Below are positions 5,886-8,144 of a DNA stretch of 8,144 nt, in pieces. Position numbers and translations under genes: made by a program. Each line of letters starts with the position of its first letter. Within the stretch, counting starts at the first letter, position 1. Origin of the DNA: Alphaproteobacteria bacterium. GTDB lineage: Bacteria > Pseudomonadota > Alphaproteobacteria > ATCC43930 > CGMCC-115725. A model generated the notes under the pieces. It searched no databases. It worked only from the letters and a program-made list of their open reading frames with translations, and was not told the DNA's origin. Location of the stretch: assembly GCA_019237175.1 (NCBI GenBank), contig JAFAHP010000349.1, forward strand, positions 1 through 8,144, read 5' to 3'.

Positions 5886-7069
5886 TTTTCGGCCGCTCGG
5901 CTCATCCCCGTGCCGGCGAGCCAGGCCAGCAGATTGTCGACGCGGTCGAGCCACGGGCGGCGGTATCCGGTATCGACCGCGACGGTGGCGCTGAGCCCGG
6001 CATGGAGCGGGGCGCTCGCATCGAACTTTTCGATGCTGAGCCGCACCGGCAGACGCTGCACCACCTTGACCCAGTTGCCGGTGGCGTTTTCCGGCGGCAG
6101 CAGAGAAAAGGTCAGCCCGGTTCCAGGGCTTAGACTTTCGACGCGCGCCGGGAGAACGACGCCCGGATAGGTGTCGATCTCGACGGTTGCGCTCTGCCCG
6201 GGCCGCATATGGGTGAGCTCGGTCTCCTTGAAGTTGGCAGTAACCCAAACGCGCTTTGTCGACACCAGGGAGAACAGCGAAGTCGGCGGGGCGCCGGTGT
6301 TCACCCCCTGCACCCAGTCGCCGGGCTGCAGCTGCTCGACCTTGGTGACGATGCCATCTTCGGGGGCCCGCACCATGGTGTAGGAAAGATTGAGCTCGGC
6401 GCGATCAAGAGCCGCCTGGTCGTGTTGCACCATGGGGTGTTGGTCGATCGGGATGTCGGGGTCGCCGCCGAGGCTGGCGAGAGTGCTCGCCAGATCCTGT
6501 TCCTTTGATGCGAGTTGCTCGCGCGCAATTTTGTAAGCATGGTTCGACTGATCGTACTGCGCCTGTGAAGCAGCACCGGATGCCAGCAGTCGCTGCTGCC
6601 GCTCCAGATCGCGCTGCTGATAGAGAAGCGTGGCCTCGTTCGCCGCAAGGTCCGCTTTTTTCTGCTGATAAGTCGCCTTCAGCGACTTGATCTGCAGCCT
6701 GACCGCGGCGAGCTGCGCCTTGGCCTCCTCGGCCGCAATCTGGAAGGGCCGTCGGTCGAGCGTAAACAGCACCTGCCCCGCTTTTACAGACTCATTGTCA
6801 TGAACATCAACCGCGACGACGCGCCCGGACACATCGTTGCTGATGGCGATTCTCGCAGCCTCGACATAGGCGTCGTCGGTCGAAACATAGCGTCCGGTGG
6901 TCAAGTACCAATAGGCACCGCCGAGCAGTACGACGAGAGGTCCCAACACCATCAGCGGCAACCGCAGCCGCTGGCGCAGCGAGCGCTTCGGGAGAAGCCC
7001 GGTCCGGGCGTCGAGCCCGGTGCGCCGCGCTGCCAGCGGCGGGGCCTCGTCCTGGGCGGAGGTGCTCAC
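5882..7069 (-). CDS. emrA: EmrA/HlyD-family membrane fusion protein
   Basis: Periplasmic adaptor anchored in the inner membrane that links EmrB to an outer-membrane channel. It has 395 residues. A cytoplasmic N terminus (1-38) precedes one TM helix (about 39-57, LMVLGPLVVLLGGAYWYL). Next come STDDAYVEA (63-71), the first lipoyl half (about 73-108, with SGRVVAVDVHDNESVKAGQV) and an alpha-helical coiled-coil hairpin (about 110-225, Gln/Ala/Lys-rich). The second lipoyl half follows (about 232-271, VRAPEDGIVTKVEQLQPGDWV), then a beta-barrel with VTANFKETEL (276-285). EmrA-specific FSLLPPENATGNWVKVVQRL (321-340) ends the conserved part. The start is GTG at 7069, overlapping the marR stop as GTGA, with GGAGAG upstream. 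The stop overlaps emrB in the same way. No TolC-like gene is in the window, so the outer-membrane partner must lie elsewhere. Confidence 0.95.
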   Translation of the reverse strand: MSTSAQDEAPPLAARRTGLDARTGLLPKRSLRQRLRLPLMVLGPLVVLLGGAYWYLTTGRYVSTDDAYVEAARIAISNDVSGRVVAVDVHDNESVKAGQVLFTLDRRPFQIAAEEAKAQLAAVRLQIKSLKATYQQKKADLAANEATLLYQQRDLERQQRLLASGAASQAQYDQSNHAYKIAREQLASKEQDLASTLASLGGDPDIPIDQHPMVQHDQAALDRAELNLSYTMVRAPEDGIVTKVEQLQPGDWVQGVNTGAPPTSLFSLVSTKRVWVTANFKETELTHMRPGQSATVEIDTYPGVVLPARVESLSPGTGLTFSLLPPENATGNWVKVVQRLPVRLSIEKFDASAPLHAGLSATVAVDTGYRRPWLDRVDNLLAWLAGTGMSRAAEK

Positions 7070-7602
7070 CGGGGGCTCTCCAGCGCGGACGAGCCGGCAC
7101 CCGTTCGCGCGCGGCGCGCATGATGCGCGCTCGAAGCGACCGCTCCCGTCAGTGGCGCAAACCTTGGCACGGCGGCATGGGCGGACAGGCCGGCATGAAC
7201 TCGGTGCAGCAGGTCGAGCAACTCGGTTCCTTCCTTTTGCGACAGATTGACGAACGCCTCCTGCCGGATTTCGGCCGCGAGGTCGGTGATGCGGGCGAGT
7301 ATCGGCCGCGCCTTTTCCGTCAGCATCAAGCGGCGGGCGCGGCGATCCTGCGGGTCCGGGCGCCGTGCGATCCAGCCGTCAGCCTCCATCCGGTCGATCT
7401 GACGGACCAGGGTCATCGCCTTGATTTCCAGAAGATCGGCAAGACCGGCTTGGTTGATCCCCTCATACCGTGCCAGGTAGGCGAGAATCCGGCACTGCGA
7501 CCGGCTCAGGCCGAGAAGCAGCAGAGCCCGCTGGTTGAAGCGGCGGGCGAACAGCCGGGCCACGTCATGAACAAGATAACCGAAACTGCGCTCGAGGTTC
7601 AT
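7066..7602 (-). CDS. MarR-family transcriptional regulator, probable repressor of emrAB
   Basis: A dimeric winged-helix DNA-binding protein, first gene of the pump operon, expected to repress its own operon and release DNA when a drug or phenolic ligand binds. In 178 residues, the N-terminal dimer helix (4-25) is followed by LSRSQCRILAYLARYEGINQ (32-51). The recognition region is AGLADLLEIKAMTLVRQIDR (52-71). The wing is ARRPDPQDRRARRLMLTEKA (79-98), with the DxRxxR-type pattern typical of MarR. Helices at 99-143 complete the dimer interface. Residues 145-178 are an Ala/Arg/Ser-rich tail beyond the usual MarR length of about 145. Cys37 is the only cysteine, which leaves redox sensing possible but unsupported. 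The ATG at 7602 has only a weak ribosome site. The TGA overlaps the emrA GTG. Repression of emrAB is inferred from operon position, not shown. Confidence 0.93.
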   Translation of the reverse strand: MNLERSFGYLVHDVARLFARRFNQRALLLLGLSRSQCRILAYLARYEGINQAGLADLLEIKAMTLVRQIDRMEADGWIARRPDPQDRRARRLMLTEKARPILARITDLAAEIRQEAFVNLSQKEGTELLDLLHRVHAGLSAHAAVPRFAPLTGAVASSAHHARRARTGAGSSALESPR

Positions 7603-7670
7603 GCGACCAACCGCGAAGAAACACCCCTAGGTGATAATAAGCTATGATACGAAATTCGATCGTCCGCCAC
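7603..7670 (-). promoter_or_regulatory. Probable promoter/operator of marR-emrAB
   Basis: This is the most AT-rich stretch in the window and lies just before the marR start. On the minus strand it reads GTATCATAGCTTATTATC, followed by CACCTAGGGGTG (7622-7633). The latter is a short inverted repeat (CACC/GGTG) that could be a MarR half-site pair. TATCAT and TATTAT are candidate -10 boxes. No convincing -35 was found, so exact promoter and operator positions are uncertain. Confidence 0.45.
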
Positions 7671-7746
7671 CGGGATTCATCGCGCGGCTGGTAGGCGAGA
7701 TTTCGATAGCTCGGCCGAGGCCCGGGACCGGTTCCGCCAACTCACA

Positions 7747-7898
7747 GGTTCCTCCCCTGCGGAGCGGGGGAGGGGGACCGTGCGAAGCACGGTGGAGGGG
7801 GTGGGGACGCCGGCTCGCTTGGTACCAACAATCGGCTGCGCTCACCCCCTCCGGCTCGCGCCGCTCGCCACCTCCCCCGCCTAGGCGGGGGAGGAACC
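7747..7898. repeat. 152-bp element with terminal inverted repeats and nested hairpins
   Basis: Outer arms of 14 bp, GGTTCCTCCCCTGC (7747-7760) and GCGGGGGAGGAACC (7885-7898), match with one mismatch. Inside are three stems. CCTCCCC 7751-7757 pairs with GGGGAGG 7767-7773. ACCGTGC 7777-7783 pairs with GCACGGT 7787-7793. A perfect 24-bp palindrome at 7871-7894 is centred on CTAG. The element lies between the gluQ stop and the marR promoter. This pattern of CCTCCCC-rich palindromes is typical of dispersed intergenic repeats in alphaproteobacteria (established type, from memory). It may also terminate gluQ transcription. It encodes nothing. Confidence 0.85.
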
Positions 7899-7910
7899 CG
7901 GTATCGCCCG

Positions 7911-8144
7911 TCAAGACGTGGACGGTTCAGAGCGGCGGTCGGAGGCTCCAGCCCGGACGATCACCTCGTCGGGACGCATGCCGGCGGCGCGCATCGCCCG
8001 AATCGCCAGTGCATGGCCGCGTTTGGCGAGGCGGCGGCCGCTCGCGTCGGTCAACAAGGCGTGATGGCGGTATCGCGGGGTCGGCAAGCCGAGGAGCGCC
8101 TGCAGGATGCGGTGGATGCTCGTCGCCGGCGCCAGGTCTTGGCC
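7911..8144 (-). CDS. gluQ: Glutamyl-Q tRNA(Asp) synthetase, C-terminal part only
   Basis: The last 77 codons of a class I synthetase-like enzyme that attaches glutamate to queuosine in tRNA(Asp); it lacks the anticodon-binding domain of GluRS. The visible start reads GQDLAPATSIHRILQALLGL, continuing as PTPRYRHHALLTDASGRRLAKR. This matches the Rossmann-fold end of GluQ/YadB: D-L-x-x-A-T, the HR-x-LQ-x-LLG helix, and RLAKR at the KMSKS position. The protein then ends about 30 residues later, far too soon for a GluRS that would carry a long C-terminal domain; that distinguishes it from gltX. The N terminus, including the HIGH motif, lies beyond the right edge. TGA is at 7911-7913. The gene was not in frame with any long open reading frame starting inside the window because its start is missing. 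Confidence 0.85.
   Translation of the reverse strand, partial: GQDLAPATSIHRILQALLGLPTPRYRHHALLTDASGRRLAKRGHALAIRAMRAAGMRPDEVIVRAGASDRRSEPSTS

Noticed and set aside
5886..6248. Upstream extension of the emrB frame (would give 631 residues)
   Set aside because: It lies within emrA in another frame, has no transporter-like sequence, and EmrB homologs start at the GTG at 5885.
7747..7898. CRISPR array or attachment site
   Set aside because: There are no regularly spaced direct repeats. The structure is a single palindromic element with no integrase or tRNA nearby.
7642..7914. 90-codon minus-strand open frame between gluQ and marR
   Set aside because: It consists mostly of the inverted-repeat element translated, with Gly/Arg/Pro-rich low complexity.

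Overview
The window is GC-rich DNA from a bacterium, most likely an alphaproteobacterium of the Rhizobiales/Rhodospirillales kind. This is inferred from base composition, the paired small heat shock proteins, the EmrAB pump layout, the GluQ-type synthetase and the dispersed palindromic repeats. No marker gene fixes the species. It reads as an ordinary chromosomal segment. I see no phage, plasmid, transposase, CRISPR or structural RNA gene.

Left part (1-2235). Two Hsp20-family small heat shock genes lie head to tail on the minus strand; the second runs off the left edge. Next comes about 690 bp without an intact gene. It contains the decayed remnant of a family-4 glycosyltransferase on the plus strand, with an in-frame TAG. 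A minus-strand gene follows for a secreted caspase/legumain-like (clan CD, C13-type) cysteine peptidase with a visible His/Cys dyad.

Middle part (2236-4352). A plus-strand run holds a pterin-4a-carbinolamine dehydratase, a small GYD-domain protein and an isocitrate lyase/PEP mutase-superfamily enzyme with an atypical active-site loop. An 87-90 bp palindromic repeat occurs twice here. One copy overlaps the stop of the GYD gene; the other lies 1 bp from the stop of emrB. The convergent gap 3999-4352 also holds a long hairpin directly after the lyase stop and a second small hairpin with the same arm sequence.

Right part (4353-8144). On the minus strand a marR-emrA-emrB drug-efflux operon is joined by two identical 4-bp GTGA stop/start overlaps. 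This implies tight translational coupling of regulator, membrane fusion protein and 14-TM transporter. Upstream of marR is the most AT-rich stretch of the window, its likely promoter/operator. Beyond that lie a 152-bp element with 14-bp terminal inverted repeats and nested hairpins, then the C-terminal end of a glutamyl-Q tRNA(Asp) synthetase cut by the right edge.

The genes do not form one pathway. The clearest functional unit is the MarR-controlled EmrAB pump. The most unusual items are the secreted caspase-like protease, the glycosyltransferase remnant, the lyase with a changed active-site loop, and the repeats placed exactly at gene ends. I did not find a convincing new multi-gene system.
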